Origin: an uncultured Bacteroidales bacterium
Lineage (GTDB): Bacteria > Bacteroidota > Bacteroidia > Bacteroidales > P3
Length of the DNA: 64,000 nt
Direction of reading: 5' to 3'
NCBI GenBank assembly: GCA_944321735.1
Contig: CALUMK010000001.1
Span: forward strand, 1-64,000
Below, one piece after another: positions 19,147 through 27,943 of the stretch. The notes under the pieces are model-generated. The model made no database searches, was not told the origin of the DNA, and worked only from the letters and a program-made list of their open reading frames with translations. The position numbers and the translations under genes were made by a program. The stretch's first letter is position 1. Each line of letters opens with the position of its first letter.

Positions 19147-20061
19147 ATGGATCAGCCCAAAATAGAAAGAGTGCTGCGCCTGCTTAGCTTGATGGCAGGC
19201 AATGTGGATTATACGCTGGAAGATCTGGCTGAAAGGCTGGAGACCTCCACCCGTTCCATCTACCGTTATCTGGATACTTTCAAGGAAGCGGGCTTCGTGG
19301 TGCATAAAAAGGAGGGCGGTATCTATAAGTTAGGCAAGGAAAGCCCTTATTTTCAGGATATATCCCAGTTGGTGCATTTCACGGACGAGGAAGCCCATAT
19401 CGTGAACCAATTGATAGAGGCATTGGACGAGACCAATCTTTTGAAGCAGAACCTTCGCCGCAAGCTGGCATCGGTTTACGATTGCACCTCCTTGGCCTCC
19501 AGCATCGTGAAAGGGAAGAATGCCACGAATGTGAATCGGTTGGTGGCGGCTATCCGCGACCGCAAGCAGGTGATATTGGAGTCGTATGCATCTTCCCATG
19601 CCGGGACAGTACGCGACCGCCATGTGGAACCGCTTGGTTTCACGACCAATTACGTGCAGTTGTGGTGTTACGATGTCCAGGATGGGAAAAACAAGCTGTT
19701 CAACACGGCCAGGATCGCTTCGGTGCGTGTGCTGGATAAGGATTGGGCCTATGCAGACAGGCATCAAACGGGTTATATCGACATTTTCCGTTTTGCCGGA
19801 TTTGCCCGTTTCCCGATTCGTTTGGAACTGAATGTGAAGTCTCGTAACCTTTTGCTGGAGGAATATCCTCTTTCGGAAAGGGATATTGTACGTCAGGCGG
19901 ATGGGGCTCATTGGATTCTGGATACGGAGGTTTGCGGGTATGCAGGGCCGGCTCGTTTTGTGATAGGGCTTTTCGAGGATATCCGGATTCTCGGTTCAGA
20001 GGAATTCAGGCGTTATGTCCGGGACATCGTGGAAAAAAATCATCGGAAAATTTGTTCGTGA
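19147..20061 (+). CDS. HTH/WYL-domain transcriptional regulator
   Basis: 304 residues from ATG 19147 (MDQPKIERVLRLLSLMAGN); ATG 19123 is an alternative. The N-terminal winged helix-turn-helix covers ~1-60 (DYTLEDLAERLETSTRSIYRYLDTFKEAGF). The central and C-terminal parts carry a WYL domain (HVEPLGFTTNYVQLWCYD, KLFNTARIASVRVLD) that usually senses nucleic-acid or nucleotide ligands. WYL regulators often control defence or DNA-damage genes. The next gene encodes a HIRAN protein starting 104 bp downstream, behind its own -7 box. Confidence 0.88.
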   Translation: MDQPKIERVLRLLSLMAGNVDYTLEDLAERLETSTRSIYRYLDTFKEAGFVVHKKEGGIYKLGKESPYFQDISQLVHFTDEEAHIVNQLIEALDETNLLKQNLRRKLASVYDCTSLASSIVKGKNATNVNRLVAAIRDRKQVILESYASSHAGTVRDRHVEPLGFTTNYVQLWCYDVQDGKNKLFNTARIASVRVLDKDWAYADRHQTGYIDIFRFAGFARFPIRLELNVKSRNLLLEEYPLSERDIVRQADGAHWILDTEVCGYAGPARFVIGLFEDIRILGSEEFRRYVRDIVEKNHRKICS

Positions 20062-20084
20062 CACAAGTTGTCATTTTCCCCTTG

Positions 20085-20092
20085 TACTTTTG
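20085..20092 (+). promoter_or_regulatory. Candidate -7 promoter box for the HIRAN gene
   Basis: TACTTTTG matches TAnnTTTG and lies 73 bp before the HIRAN ATG. No well-spaced TTTG -33 box was found (nearest GTTG is 14 bp upstream), so only the -7 element is claimed. Confidence 0.4.
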
Positions 20093-20164
20093 CAGCGTGA
20101 CATTGAATATAGGCCTTTATAAGGCTTGTTCTTTGGAGTCCTATGTAATAAAAAGGAGGGCAAA

Positions 20165-20506
20165 ATGGCAAAATCGAAAACATTGCAGAACAGGCATTTC
20201 TTGAATTTCAACATTGCAGGGTTCACCTATTGGGAAGGTTGCTTGGTCTTGGATAAGCTGAAACCGGGTACAAAGCTGGAATTGCTGCGGGAAGAGGACA
20301 ATAAATTCGATCCTTACGCGGTAGCGGTTTATTATGGCGATGCCAAATTAGGCTTCGTGCCGCGCAGCGATAATCATCAACTGAGCAAGTTTTTAGAGAT
20401 GGGGTATTCGGATTTGTTCGATGCCCGTGTGCAGCGAGTTTCGCCAGACGAGCATCCGGAAAACCAAGTGGGGGTTATCGTCTATCTGAAAAGGAAGGAA
20501 AAATAG
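20165..20506 (+). CDS. HIRAN-domain protein
   Basis: 113 residues. The start at 20165 is fixed by an unusually canonical Shine-Dalgarno sequence (AAGGAGG, 20153-20159), rare in Bacteroidota. The HIRAN fold is visible as FNIAGFTYWEGCLVLDKLKPGTKLELLREEDNKFDPYAVAVYYGDAKLGFVP (given here only as a domain span, residues ~12-66), including the core E-D-N-x-F-D-P-x-A-V signature. HIRAN domains bind DNA ends or stalled forks in SWI2/SNF2 helicases; stand-alone bacterial versions are uncharacterised. It follows the WYL regulator and may be controlled by it (inference). Confidence 0.88.
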   Translation: MAKSKTLQNRHFLNFNIAGFTYWEGCLVLDKLKPGTKLELLREEDNKFDPYAVAVYYGDAKLGFVPRSDNHQLSKFLEMGYSDLFDARVQRVSPDEHPENQVGVIVYLKRKEK

Positions 20507-20704
20507 GATTGGGGTTTATCTTTTTTTTAGAAACAGGTATATGTCGTTCTGCCTGTGAAATCGGGCGGACTATCCTTTGGGGGAAGGATGGAGGCATGGC
20601 CTGTTTCTTTGTTATGTGGGGGGCTCTTTTTGGAAGACTTCTCTATACTTTGGTTGATTTTTGAAATCAGGAGATGCATTTTCCGAGGTTTTCTGTGGAG
20701 ACCT

Positions 20705-22246
20705 TTAGAACTTGTACCCGACCCGGACAGAGCTGTCGTGGGCAATGATTTTGCTTTCGGCACCGGTCTTGCGCAGAAGGTCCATCATTTGCACTATCTG
20801 GTCGAAGCTGAGGTCTTTGGAGCAGAAAATAACCTGCCCGATGCGGTTTACCTCGATTTGTTCTGCCAGCGAGCTCGGGGCATCGGCTGCCGACAAGGCA
20901 TGGATTCGTTCCAGCGCAACCCCTTCCTCCAGCAATAGATGGCCGACACGTTGGCATTCCTCCTTGCTTCCCACAATCAGGTAATGGCGGCGGAAACGGG
21001 TCGAAAGCGGGAAACTTCTTCTGAAAAGCCTCCCGATGCATAGGCGTATCAGGCAAGCGATGCCGAGGCAGAGCAAGCCCCCGGCCACGGCCATGAACCG
21101 GCTGAACTGCCATTCGCTGCCTAAAAGCGCGCCAATCAGCAGAAAGGCGATAATGCCGCTCAGGAAGCCGGCGGATGTCCTTCGGAACGAGATGGGAGTC
21201 CGGTAGCCTTTCCATATCCATACTCCGGCCACGAACAAGACGGCATAGACAGGCAGGATGGCTTGCCGGTAGATGTCGGGATAGAAGTAGGCATTGTCCC
21301 GGATCAGGGCAGGCCAGGCAAAAGACAGGAAGTAGAGAGCCGAATAGCTGATTCCCAAGTCCAGTACCGGCAGCAAGAGTCTTTTGAAAAGGCGGCTTAG
21401 CACTGAGAGCGAGGCTCGCAGCCAGATGGCAAAGCGCAGGGCTTGGAAGTAGAGTCTGTATTTTCCTTTCGAAAAATATTTTTTTGCAAAAATCTCCATG
21501 GCTTTGTAGAAGACCATGACATAGTTGAGGCTGCCTTTCTTGGTGCTTTCGCCTTTGTAATGGATGATCCTTGTTTCGGGAAAATAATAATTGTGGTATC
21601 CGGCCAGCAGGATGCGGTAGGAGAGGTCGATGTCTTCCCCGTACATGAAAAAGGTCTCGTCCAGCAGCCCGGTTTTTTGCAGGCATTCCCGGCGGAGCAT
21701 CATGAACGCGCCCGACAGGATTTCCACTTGGTTGGTCTGCTCTGGGCTGAGATGCCCCATGTAATAGGCGGCAAAGCGTCTGGAACGGGGAAACAGCTTG
21801 CATAAGCCGCTCATTTTGTAGAAAGAGGCTTCCGGGGTAGGGAGTCCGCGCTTGGATTCCTTCAGGTATTTCCCTTGGCCGTCGATCATCTTCACCCCCA
21901 AGCCGCCGGCATCGGGATGGCTTTCCATGAAATCGAGGCATTTCTTGAGGCTGTCGGCTTCGATCAAGGTATCTGGATTAAGCAGCAGGACGTATTTGGC
22001 TTGGCTCAGGCGGATGGCTTGGTTGTTGGCTTTGGCGAAGCCCACATTGTCTTGGTTGGCGATGAGCCGCACTTGGGGAAATTTCTCCCGGACCATTTCC
22101 ACCGAATCGTCCACCGAGTGGTTGTCCACCACGAAAATCTCGAAATCCTGCCCTAAGACCAATCCTTTGCTCTGACATACCGAGCGCAGGCATTGCTCTA
22201 AATAGGATTTGACATTGTAATTGACGATGACGACCGAGAGGAGCAT
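20705..22246 (-). CDS. Family 2 glycosyltransferase with membrane segments and an extra C-terminal domain
   Basis: 513 residues. The GT2 catalytic domain covers ~1-255: LLSVVIVNYNVKSYLEQCL, VVDNHSVDDSVEMV, NVGFAKANNQAIR, YVLLLNPDTL (metal/nucleotide-binding D), GAFMMLRREC and FFMYGEDIDLSYR. It resembles rhamnosyl/WbbL-like transferases. Four or so membrane helices follow (~290-400). The last ~90 residues (RRHYLIVGSKEECQRVGHLL ... RIGQVIFCSKDLSFDQIVQMM) look like the Rossmann-type segment of polyisoprenyl-phosphate sugar transferases. A surface polysaccharide role is likely. Starts 31 bp downstream of coaD on the same strand. Confidence 0.88.
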   Translation of the reverse strand: MLLSVVIVNYNVKSYLEQCLRSVCQSKGLVLGQDFEIFVVDNHSVDDSVEMVREKFPQVRLIANQDNVGFAKANNQAIRLSQAKYVLLLNPDTLIEADSLKKCLDFMESHPDAGGLGVKMIDGQGKYLKESKRGLPTPEASFYKMSGLCKLFPRSRRFAAYYMGHLSPEQTNQVEILSGAFMMLRRECLQKTGLLDETFFMYGEDIDLSYRILLAGYHNYYFPETRIIHYKGESTKKGSLNYVMVFYKAMEIFAKKYFSKGKYRLYFQALRFAIWLRASLSVLSRLFKRLLLPVLDLGISYSALYFLSFAWPALIRDNAYFYPDIYRQAILPVYAVLFVAGVWIWKGYRTPISFRRTSAGFLSGIIAFLLIGALLGSEWQFSRFMAVAGGLLCLGIACLIRLCIGRLFRRSFPLSTRFRRHYLIVGSKEECQRVGHLLLEEGVALERIHALSAADAPSSLAEQIEVNRIGQVIFCSKDLSFDQIVQMMDLLRKTGAESKIIAHDSSVRVGYKF

Positions 22247-22277
22247 GGGATAAGTTTGTTTTGTGAGAGGGCTGCGG

Positions 22278-22784
22278 TTATTTCTCCTTTTGGCGGTTTT
22301 GCGCCATATAATCCTGCATCATTTTGTAAACCGTCGGCGGCACGAACGCGGAAGGATCTCCATGATGGTTCAATATATCGCGCACCACCGAGGAGTTGAT
22401 GAAGCTGTAGCGGTTGTCGGTGAGCAGGAAGACGGTTTCCAGATCGGGTTGGAGAAGTTTGTTGGAAAGCCCTACGATGCGCTCGAACTCGAAGTCGGCA
22501 GCCGTTCTCAGCCCGCGCAGCAGGAAGCGGATATGGTTTTGCCGGCAATAGTCCACGGTGAGGCTGGAGAAGCTGTCCGCTTCCACCTTGGGTTCGTCCT
22601 TGAAGAGTTCCCGGATAAAGGCGAGCCGGGTCTGGAGGGGGAACATGCAGCGTTTGTCGGCATTGATCCCGATGGCCACGATGATTTTGTCAAAGAGGGG
22701 CAAGGCTCTGCGTATCACGCTTTCATGTCCCAAAGTGATGGGGTCGAACGAGCCGGGGAAGACGGCAATCCTGAGGTTTTCCAT
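22278..22784 (-). CDS. coaD: Phosphopantetheine adenylyltransferase
   Basis: 168 residues, usual length. It transfers AMP from ATP to 4'-phosphopantetheine, the penultimate step of coenzyme A synthesis. The nucleotidyltransferase motif is GSFDPITLGHESVI (~10-23, with T/H-x-G-H), followed by KRCMFPLQTRLAFIRELF, LRGLRTAADFEFE (~90) and the C-terminal SSVVRDIL motif (~129-136). Same strand and immediately upstream of the glycosyltransferase, so probably cotranscribed. Confidence 0.97.
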   Translation of the reverse strand: MENLRIAVFPGSFDPITLGHESVIRRALPLFDKIIVAIGINADKRCMFPLQTRLAFIRELFKDEPKVEADSFSSLTVDYCRQNHIRFLLRGLRTAADFEFERIVGLSNKLLQPDLETVFLLTDNRYSFINSSVVRDILNHHGDPSAFVPPTVYKMMQDYMAQNRQKEK

Positions 22785-22866
22785 TTTTCTTGCGGTTCAG
22801 CCAAGGCGAGCCGGAAGCAAATTCTATCTTTCCGTATCGCCATTGGGCGTGTATCGAAATAGGGGT

Positions 22867-23035
22867 TTGAAGCGCGAAGATAGGGATAAAACCTGAGATA
22901 AGGGCGCATGGTTCGGGATTAGTGGTTTTTGATTACGAACTTTCCGGATATTGGCGTGGATTTGCCGCTAGGGGGAGTGAATGACCCGGTAAATGCAGAC
23001 TCCCGGCTTTAACCATATCGTGCCGGATTCGATCC
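22867..23035 (-). pseudogene. Decayed, internally deleted copy of the T9SS cargo gene at 28244-29203
   Basis: Bases 22867-22990 are nearly identical to ~28196-28342 (the last ~35 codons and 3' flank of the intact gene). After CCCGGCTT the sequence jumps to TAACCATATCGTGCCGGATTC, which corresponds to bases just upstream of the intact gene's start (~29218-29238). The whole middle is therefore missing. In the retained tail the frame breaks: K-P-G-V-C-I-Y-R-V-I-H-S-P is followed by TAG, and two bases are lost relative to the intact copy. Confidence 0.75.
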
Positions 23036-23061
23036 GGATTTAAGATAATCCGCGAAGGAAA

Positions 23062-23101
23062 CAAAAACTCCCGGCGCGTCACCCCTTGAACGCGCCGGGA
23101 G
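23062..23101 (-). terminator. Rho-independent terminator downstream of the DUF262 gene
   Basis: A perfect 12-bp stem, CTCCCGGCGCGT (23068-23079) with ACGCGCCGGGAG (23090-23101). In the minus direction it is followed by TTTTTGT. It lies 85 bp past the stop of the gene ending at 23186. Confidence 0.9.
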
Positions 23102-23185
23102 GCGATTTCTGACCGGTTGTGGCAGATGACCGCAAATCTTCGCCTGCTTGCGGATAATCATTGAACCTGTCGGTCTCGCGGCAAG

Positions 23186-24892
23186 CTAAAAATTCCGAAG
23201 AACGAAATCTACCAATTTCTCTTTCCGATGCGCAATCTTTTCCTTATCCCATATCGGCGAGCCCTCTGTCATATCCACTACCTCGCGCTGCTGGGCCAAT
23301 TGCGTGTAGCTTGCCCGCTTTTCGGCAAAGGGCCGGTTGCCCTCGGCGCAGTTGTGCGACTTGGACACTAACAGGTAGTTTCCCAAACAATCGACATACT
23401 GATTACAGAACTCCTCGTCGTATTCCGGATACCCTGTTTCTTCAGGCGTGCCGTCAGGCCGTGTCTGCGGAGCGATATGTTCCAATTCTGGCGATTCTAT
23501 CGCATCGAACCGCATGGGGGAATAACCGGCTTTCCCTTGGGATTTCAGGTAATTCTCATATTTCCACAGTATGTATTTCGCTCTCCTTGGCTCTATGCGC
23601 CCTTGTATCGAATATTCCAGCTGCGTGTTGTTCCAATAGGCCCACCACCAAGAATCGGTCGTTTTCATCCATTCTATCCTTTCTATTATAGGCCTTACGG
23701 AAGCGTTCTCTTTTGTGAAGGCTTTGAACACATCGTTGAGGCGCGAAGTGATATCGGCTCTCGTGCCGATAAGCGCATTCCTTAGCATTATGGATTCAAA
23801 ACTCCTGCACAAGACACGGATATCCTCCAAGGGAATCCCGAATTGGTATGCTTTCAGGATGAAAGGCATCACGGTTGCCGTGCTTCCCAAGGTTATCAGG
23901 CTATGGATTTCAAAACAGCTTTCGTCTTCCTTGAAAAAACGTTTCAAGTAAGCGAAATTCCAAGACAGCAGGTTGGTGAAATCCTTTATGAACCGTATGG
24001 AATCTTCGCCAGACAATTCCCGATCGATTTTATCGGTCGTATTCCACTCTTGCAAAGAATTAAAATACACTCGCAGCGTATACAACAGCACATCATCTTC
24101 ATCCACATTGTTTTCGATGTATGAAATAGACTTGTATATCTCCTCGAATTTCTCCTTCACATTCCTTAACAAGTTTTCGGTTTCTTCTTTCCCGTAAAGA
24201 TGGATGTTGTACATGAACCGGGCTTTGATAATCTCCAAGTTCGATGGTTTTTTGCCCCTGTTGTTCTGGAATATGAACATCTGCACGGCATCTGACTCCC
24301 GCTTGACGCAATAGGTGGAACAGGATGCCTCAGAAACGATTTCAAGCATCCTTGCACAGTATGCGGCATCCTTGTCGCCAAAGTAAGCCCGCAAATAATC
24401 GAACGATCTGACTATACGGTACTTGGAAACAGTATCACAGCCTACGGTGTCCATTCGGCTTTGGTCTATGACATATTCCCGGAAGAAAACATTATCGTAA
24501 TCGACAGTCGAGAACCTGTAAGTCGAGTTGCGCTTCACCATGTCCTCGTAACATTCCATTTCATTTTCTTCCAACCCATTCTTTTCCAATGCCCGAACCT
24601 CTTTCAAGCGAGAGAACAAGGCGGATAAAAATATGACTATGGTGGTAAGTCTTTGCTGGCCGTCCACTACTTCGTACACGCCCCCTCCTTTGTCACTAAA
24701 CAGGAAATGACCGAAATAATACGACTTGGCACCGCTTTTGGAAAAATCTTCCAAGTCGCGCACGAAAGTATTCACTTGGCCTTCCCTTTCCGAGTATGAC
24801 AAAGAGGTTTCCCATGAATACGCCCGCTGGTAAGCCGGCACAACGACCTTGTTGCCTGCCAGCATGTTCCGAATAGTAGTAAAAGATTCCAT
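23186..24892 (-). CDS. DUF262/DUF1524 (GmrSD-like) protein, probable type IV-like restriction factor
   Basis: 568 residues. The N-terminal DUF262 ParB-like nucleotidase domain shows VVPAYQRAYSWE (~17-28) and the hallmark VVDGQQRLTTIVIFLSALF (~75-93). The C-terminal DUF1524 HNH-like nuclease part contains LEHIAPQ (~490), followed by YVDCLGNYLLVSKSHNCAEG and N-R-P-F. GmrSD family enzymes cut modified phage DNA, and related proteins appear in many defence contexts; that role here is inferred. It is monocistronic with its own terminator, at the left side of the accessory region. Confidence 0.9.
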   Translation of the reverse strand: MESFTTIRNMLAGNKVVVPAYQRAYSWETSLSYSEREGQVNTFVRDLEDFSKSGAKSYYFGHFLFSDKGGGVYEVVDGQQRLTTIVIFLSALFSRLKEVRALEKNGLEENEMECYEDMVKRNSTYRFSTVDYDNVFFREYVIDQSRMDTVGCDTVSKYRIVRSFDYLRAYFGDKDAAYCARMLEIVSEASCSTYCVKRESDAVQMFIFQNNRGKKPSNLEIIKARFMYNIHLYGKEETENLLRNVKEKFEEIYKSISYIENNVDEDDVLLYTLRVYFNSLQEWNTTDKIDRELSGEDSIRFIKDFTNLLSWNFAYLKRFFKEDESCFEIHSLITLGSTATVMPFILKAYQFGIPLEDIRVLCRSFESIMLRNALIGTRADITSRLNDVFKAFTKENASVRPIIERIEWMKTTDSWWWAYWNNTQLEYSIQGRIEPRRAKYILWKYENYLKSQGKAGYSPMRFDAIESPELEHIAPQTRPDGTPEETGYPEYDEEFCNQYVDCLGNYLLVSKSHNCAEGNRPFAEKRASYTQLAQQREVVDMTEGSPIWDKEKIAHRKEKLVDFVLRNF

Positions 24893-25980
24893 AACTTTAA
24901 ACTTTTTTAACTTTATTGAGCCACTTTGAAAAGTTAGACCTGTTAAACTCGTTCTAAAATAGCCATTCTATTAAAAAAATCACTTTTCTAACTGTCTATT
25001 TGTCTATCATTCCCGAACGATTGCTCCATCACTCAAATCCAAATATTAGTCGAATACTGCAACTCCGCCGAATCCTTTGGGGAAATCCTAATCAATACAG
25101 CTCCGTAATTAATCATTTGTCCCATAATAATTTAAAATAAATACGCCTACTCTGCGGCTTCGGCACTCCGATATATCCGAATTCTTTTTCATATCACAAA
25201 ATCAAAATTTTATAACTTTCCTTATCTGTTTGTCCTTTTGTCCAACCTATCGTTTTCCCGGCCTTCGCGGCCGAAGCCTGAAGCCCTTGGCAGGCCGCAG
25301 GATTCCGAACCCCCTGTAACAAAAAAGGACACAGCCGATACTTTCCGCTCGTCCGCTTTAGTAGGTTCTGGTAAAACCCTTGGCCCGAACAAGGAAAAGC
25401 AGCCTGTGCCCTTTTCAGGGTACAAACCACCTCTCGACTTGTTATCCGGGGCCAAAACAAATTTACCAGATTCACTAAAGCCCAATAACACGTCTACAAG
25501 TTGCTTGCAGTATGTCTTTCGCGGATTCCGCCTTCTGCCCGCCCTGCCGCGCGAAGCCGTGTCGCCACCGCCCTGCCGACCGGTTCGGGACAGTCCGGAA
25601 TCCGACAACAAAGATAAAAACTTTTTCCTTGCCACCGTATATCCGGCATCGCCAGGACACCGCCGGGACATACCACAGACCGCTTCCTTTCTCCTATGCA
25701 GGAATCGGACAATCCTATCCGCGACCGGGCTGCATCGAACCATCAAGGCCGGATGTCGGCATCGTTCTATGCATCGTGCAAGATCGCCGGTTCCAAACAC
25801 CGCAAAAGTACGTCAAGAAAATGCCAGAACATGGCACATTCCGGAATAAATCCAAATCGGCCTTGGCGCGTCTAATGACGGATTTGGATTAAATCCATCC
25901 GCCATGTCCGGATTCTGCCTGCAAGCCCGTTGCATTTTGATGCGGTTGTCCTGAGGAAATGTTGTAAATTTGGATTTCCA
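24893..25980. other. About 1.1 kb without a convincing gene
   Basis: 24893-25230 is A/T-rich and shows nothing recognisable. 25238-25849 is more G/C-rich and open on both strands; neither translation has a start context, domain or amino-acid composition that convinces me. The minus-strand segment encoding GLYPEKGTGCFSLFGPRVLP (around 25390) is the least random-looking. 25848-25890 holds an inverted repeat (AATCCAAATC...GATTTGGATT) related to the element at 38890-39086. Confidence 0.6.
25848..25890. repeat. Short inverted repeat related to the 38.9-kb element
   Basis: AATCCAAATC at 25849-25858 pairs with GATTTGGATT at 25881-25890. TCTAATGACGGATTTGGATT (25871-25890) matches the right terminus at 39067-39086 with two differences. 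Confidence 0.6.
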
Positions 25981-26577
25981 ATGTGTATGGAAATGGATAA
26001 AGAGAGCATGAATTCCGGTTCGATTCCGGCAGAAATCCAGACTCTATCGATGGGCGGTTCGCTGGAGTCCGGTTCCTTGGATAACAAGGCATTGGAAATC
26101 AAGCAGTCGTTTGCTCCGATAGAGGGCAGGGAGGTTCGGATTCTGGTACTGGGTTCGATGCCGGGCGATGCCTCGATAGCGGCAGGCCGGTACTACGCCC
26201 ATCCCCGCAACCGCTTCTGGCCGCTGATGGCCTCGCTTCTGGCTTGTGCCATGCCGGTGGATTACGAGGCGCGATGCCGGATGTTGCAGGAACATGGCAT
26301 CGCGTTATGGGACGTGGCCGGGTCGGCGGTAAGGCCAGGCAGCATGGACAGCGCGATGCGGGAGGAACGCCCCAACGACATTGCCGGTCTTTTGGCGCGG
26401 CATCCGGAGCTTGGCTCGGTGGTTTTCAACGGCAGGAAAGCGGAGCAGCTGTTCGACCGCTTTTTCCGGCGGCTTCCCGGTTTGCGTTACTTTTCCATGC
26501 CCAGCACCAGCCCCGCCAATGCCTCCTTCAGCATGGAGCGTTTGGCGGAACGCTGGAAGTCGGTGTTCGAGGCTTGA
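25981..26577 (+). CDS. DNA-deoxyinosine glycosylase (uracil-DNA glycosylase superfamily), copy 1
   Basis: 198 residues from ATG 25981; later in-frame ATGs are possible since homology with copy 2 begins at IKQSFAPIEGREVRIL. Family features are LGSMPGDASIAAG (nucleotide-binding loop), YYAHPRNRFWPLM, a helix with QEHGIALWDVAGSAVRPGSMD, and MPSTSPANASFS near the C-terminus. Members excise hypoxanthine or deaminated bases from DNA. Copy 2 at 35562-36071 is highly similar at DNA level, and similarity continues past both stop codons. The two copies bracket the ~9-kb accessory block. Confidence 0.88.
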   Translation: MCMEMDKESMNSGSIPAEIQTLSMGGSLESGSLDNKALEIKQSFAPIEGREVRILVLGSMPGDASIAAGRYYAHPRNRFWPLMASLLACAMPVDYEARCRMLQEHGIALWDVAGSAVRPGSMDSAMREERPNDIAGLLARHPELGSVVFNGRKAEQLFDRFFRRLPGLRYFSMPSTSPANASFSMERLAERWKSVFEA

Positions 26578-26640
26578 CCTTTGCATCAAGCCGGGCAGCG
26601 CGGCGGCATTTGCTTCGATGTTTTGCAATAAGTTCCTGGA
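26098..26640 (+). repeat. Segmental duplication, left copy
   Basis: DNA from the IKQSFAP codons to about 60 bp beyond the stop (GGCGGCATTTGCTTCGATGT, 26600-26619) is repeated in direct orientation at ~35590-36112. Confidence 0.8.
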
Positions 26641-26656
26641 ATCGCAGCAAGGTTTA

Positions 26657-26700
26657 TGGTTTTGACCATAAAGAACGGTTAAAATTTTATGGTTCCAACC
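26657..26700. repeat. 45-bp palindromic A/T-rich element, copy 1
   Basis: TGGTTTTGACCAT (26657-26669) and ATGGTTCCAACC (26689-26700) flank a core with ACGGTTAAAATTTT. The same layout and core occur at 42121-42165. The surrounding gap 26578-27185 contains no convincing gene. Confidence 0.6.
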
Positions 26701-26886
26701 GCAGAATGGGACGGCGAATTGTGTTTAAGCGGGCTTGGGATCTTGCAAATGGGAGTTGAACCTGTATGGGGGATGAATCGCGTGAGATAATGCTGGGTGT
26801 TTGCTTTTCTGCGATGGAGGGATTCTCTAATGGTTCGTTTTCGAGTGAAAATGTTTATATTCGGCTTCGCCGCATATCCGGTATCG

Positions 26887-26931
26887 CCTCGGCCATGCAA
26901 AAAGATCGAGCTCATTTGCATGGCTCTCGGC
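26887..26931 (-). repeat. Copy of the dispersed hairpin repeat
   Basis: GCCATGCAAA (26892-26901) and TTTGCATGGC (26915-26924) form the same palindrome seen at 16551-16591, with the CGAGAGCC flank conserved on the minus strand. Confidence 0.6.
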
Positions 26932-27185
26932 TTCTGCGTATATTTGTTGCTGAAAGGACGAATGAATGTACATGGTACACGACTTACAGTACCCCCAAGG
27001 GAAAAATCCAACTATCAATAGACAACCAAGGTGTGATGGGGAGTTGCTTTGTCGGTTTACGCTACGTTGACAAGATAAACAGCGAAGCGGTGAGAGCGCA
27101 GGCCATGGAAGATTTATGAATTCAAGCATGTGGTTTCGAGTAAGTTTTGAATCCTTGGAACGGACACGATAAGGAGAAATGCATT

Positions 27186-27407
27186 ATGGAAAGAACTGTT
27201 TTCAACAAAGCGCAGTTAGAGATGCTTGATATTATGGCAAGCATTCGGAGCGATGAAGAATTGGAAGCACTGAAGCATGCTATTTCCGAGTTTTATGCGC
27301 AGCGTGCTGATGAAGAAATGGAGAAACTTTGGCAGTCTGGACAATGGAATGAAAAGACCTTGGAAGAATTGGGTAATGTTCATTACCGCACACCTTATAG
27401 ACAATGA
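27186..27407 (+). CDS. Putative antitoxin of a PIN-domain toxin
   Basis: 73 residues from ATG 27186, behind an AAGGAG sequence (27171-27176). It is acidic and helical (AQLEMLDIMASIRSDEELEA, ISEFYAQRADEEMEKLW). Its stop TGA overlaps the toxin ATG by 4 bp (ATGA at 27404), the classic coupling of toxin/antitoxin pairs. No DNA-binding motif is clear. Antitoxin identity rests on context and size. Confidence 0.75.
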   Translation: MERTVFNKAQLEMLDIMASIRSDEELEALKHAISEFYAQRADEEMEKLWQSGQWNEKTLEELGNVHYRTPYRQ

Positions 27408-27826
27408 AAAAGTTAGTGGTATTGGATACCAATTGTTTGGTGCAGATGTTGTCGGTACATAGCCCGTATCGTGCAGCATGGGAGGCTTTTAGAGAAGGGA
27501 AATACGAACTTTGCGTGACTGATGATATTATGAATGAATATGAGGAAATCATAGAACGTGTAGCCAATGCGGCTGTATCTCATAATATCGTCAATGCAAT
27601 TATTCGAAGCCCGTTTACAAGGTTTTTTGCACCTCGTTTTCGTTTTCATCTTATAGAGCAAGACCCTGACGATAATAAATTCGTGGATTGCGCTATTGTG
27701 GCAGGCGCAGACTATATTGTTAGCGAAGATGCCCATTTCCGGGTATTGGAAAAGATACCTTTCCCTAAAGTAAATGTTATTCTGTTGAATCAGTTTATGG
27801 AAGATATTGCCGGGATCAAGCTATAG
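27404..27826 (+). CDS. PIN-family toxin (putative ribonuclease)
   Basis: 140 residues. The PIN fold acidic residues are visible: VVLDTNCLVQ (D~8), CVTDDIMNEYEEI, and DPDDNKFVDCAIVAGADYIVSED (span ~101-122, with the two metal-binding Asp residues). It belongs to the 'putative toxin component, PIN family' group. Such enzymes cut RNA when the antitoxin is lost. Coupled by a 4-bp overlap to the antitoxin gene. The pair lies between the two glycosylase copies. Confidence 0.9.
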   Translation: MKKLVVLDTNCLVQMLSVHSPYRAAWEAFREGKYELCVTDDIMNEYEEIIERVANAAVSHNIVNAIIRSPFTRFFAPRFRFHLIEQDPDDNKFVDCAIVAGADYIVSEDAHFRVLEKIPFPKVNVILLNQFMEDIAGIKL

Positions 27827-27943
27827 GACAAGGAAATTGTTAAGCTTATTTTTGTAAATCTTTTGATTGTAATCAAGTCTTCATTCGGACATAACAAAAA
27901 GAGGGTGTATTGGTAGGGATTTGGAATAAATCTTAGGTGGTGT

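Noticed and set aside
26766-27119. 117-residue plus-strand ORF
   Set aside because: It crosses a dispersed palindromic repeat and shows no protein-like pattern.
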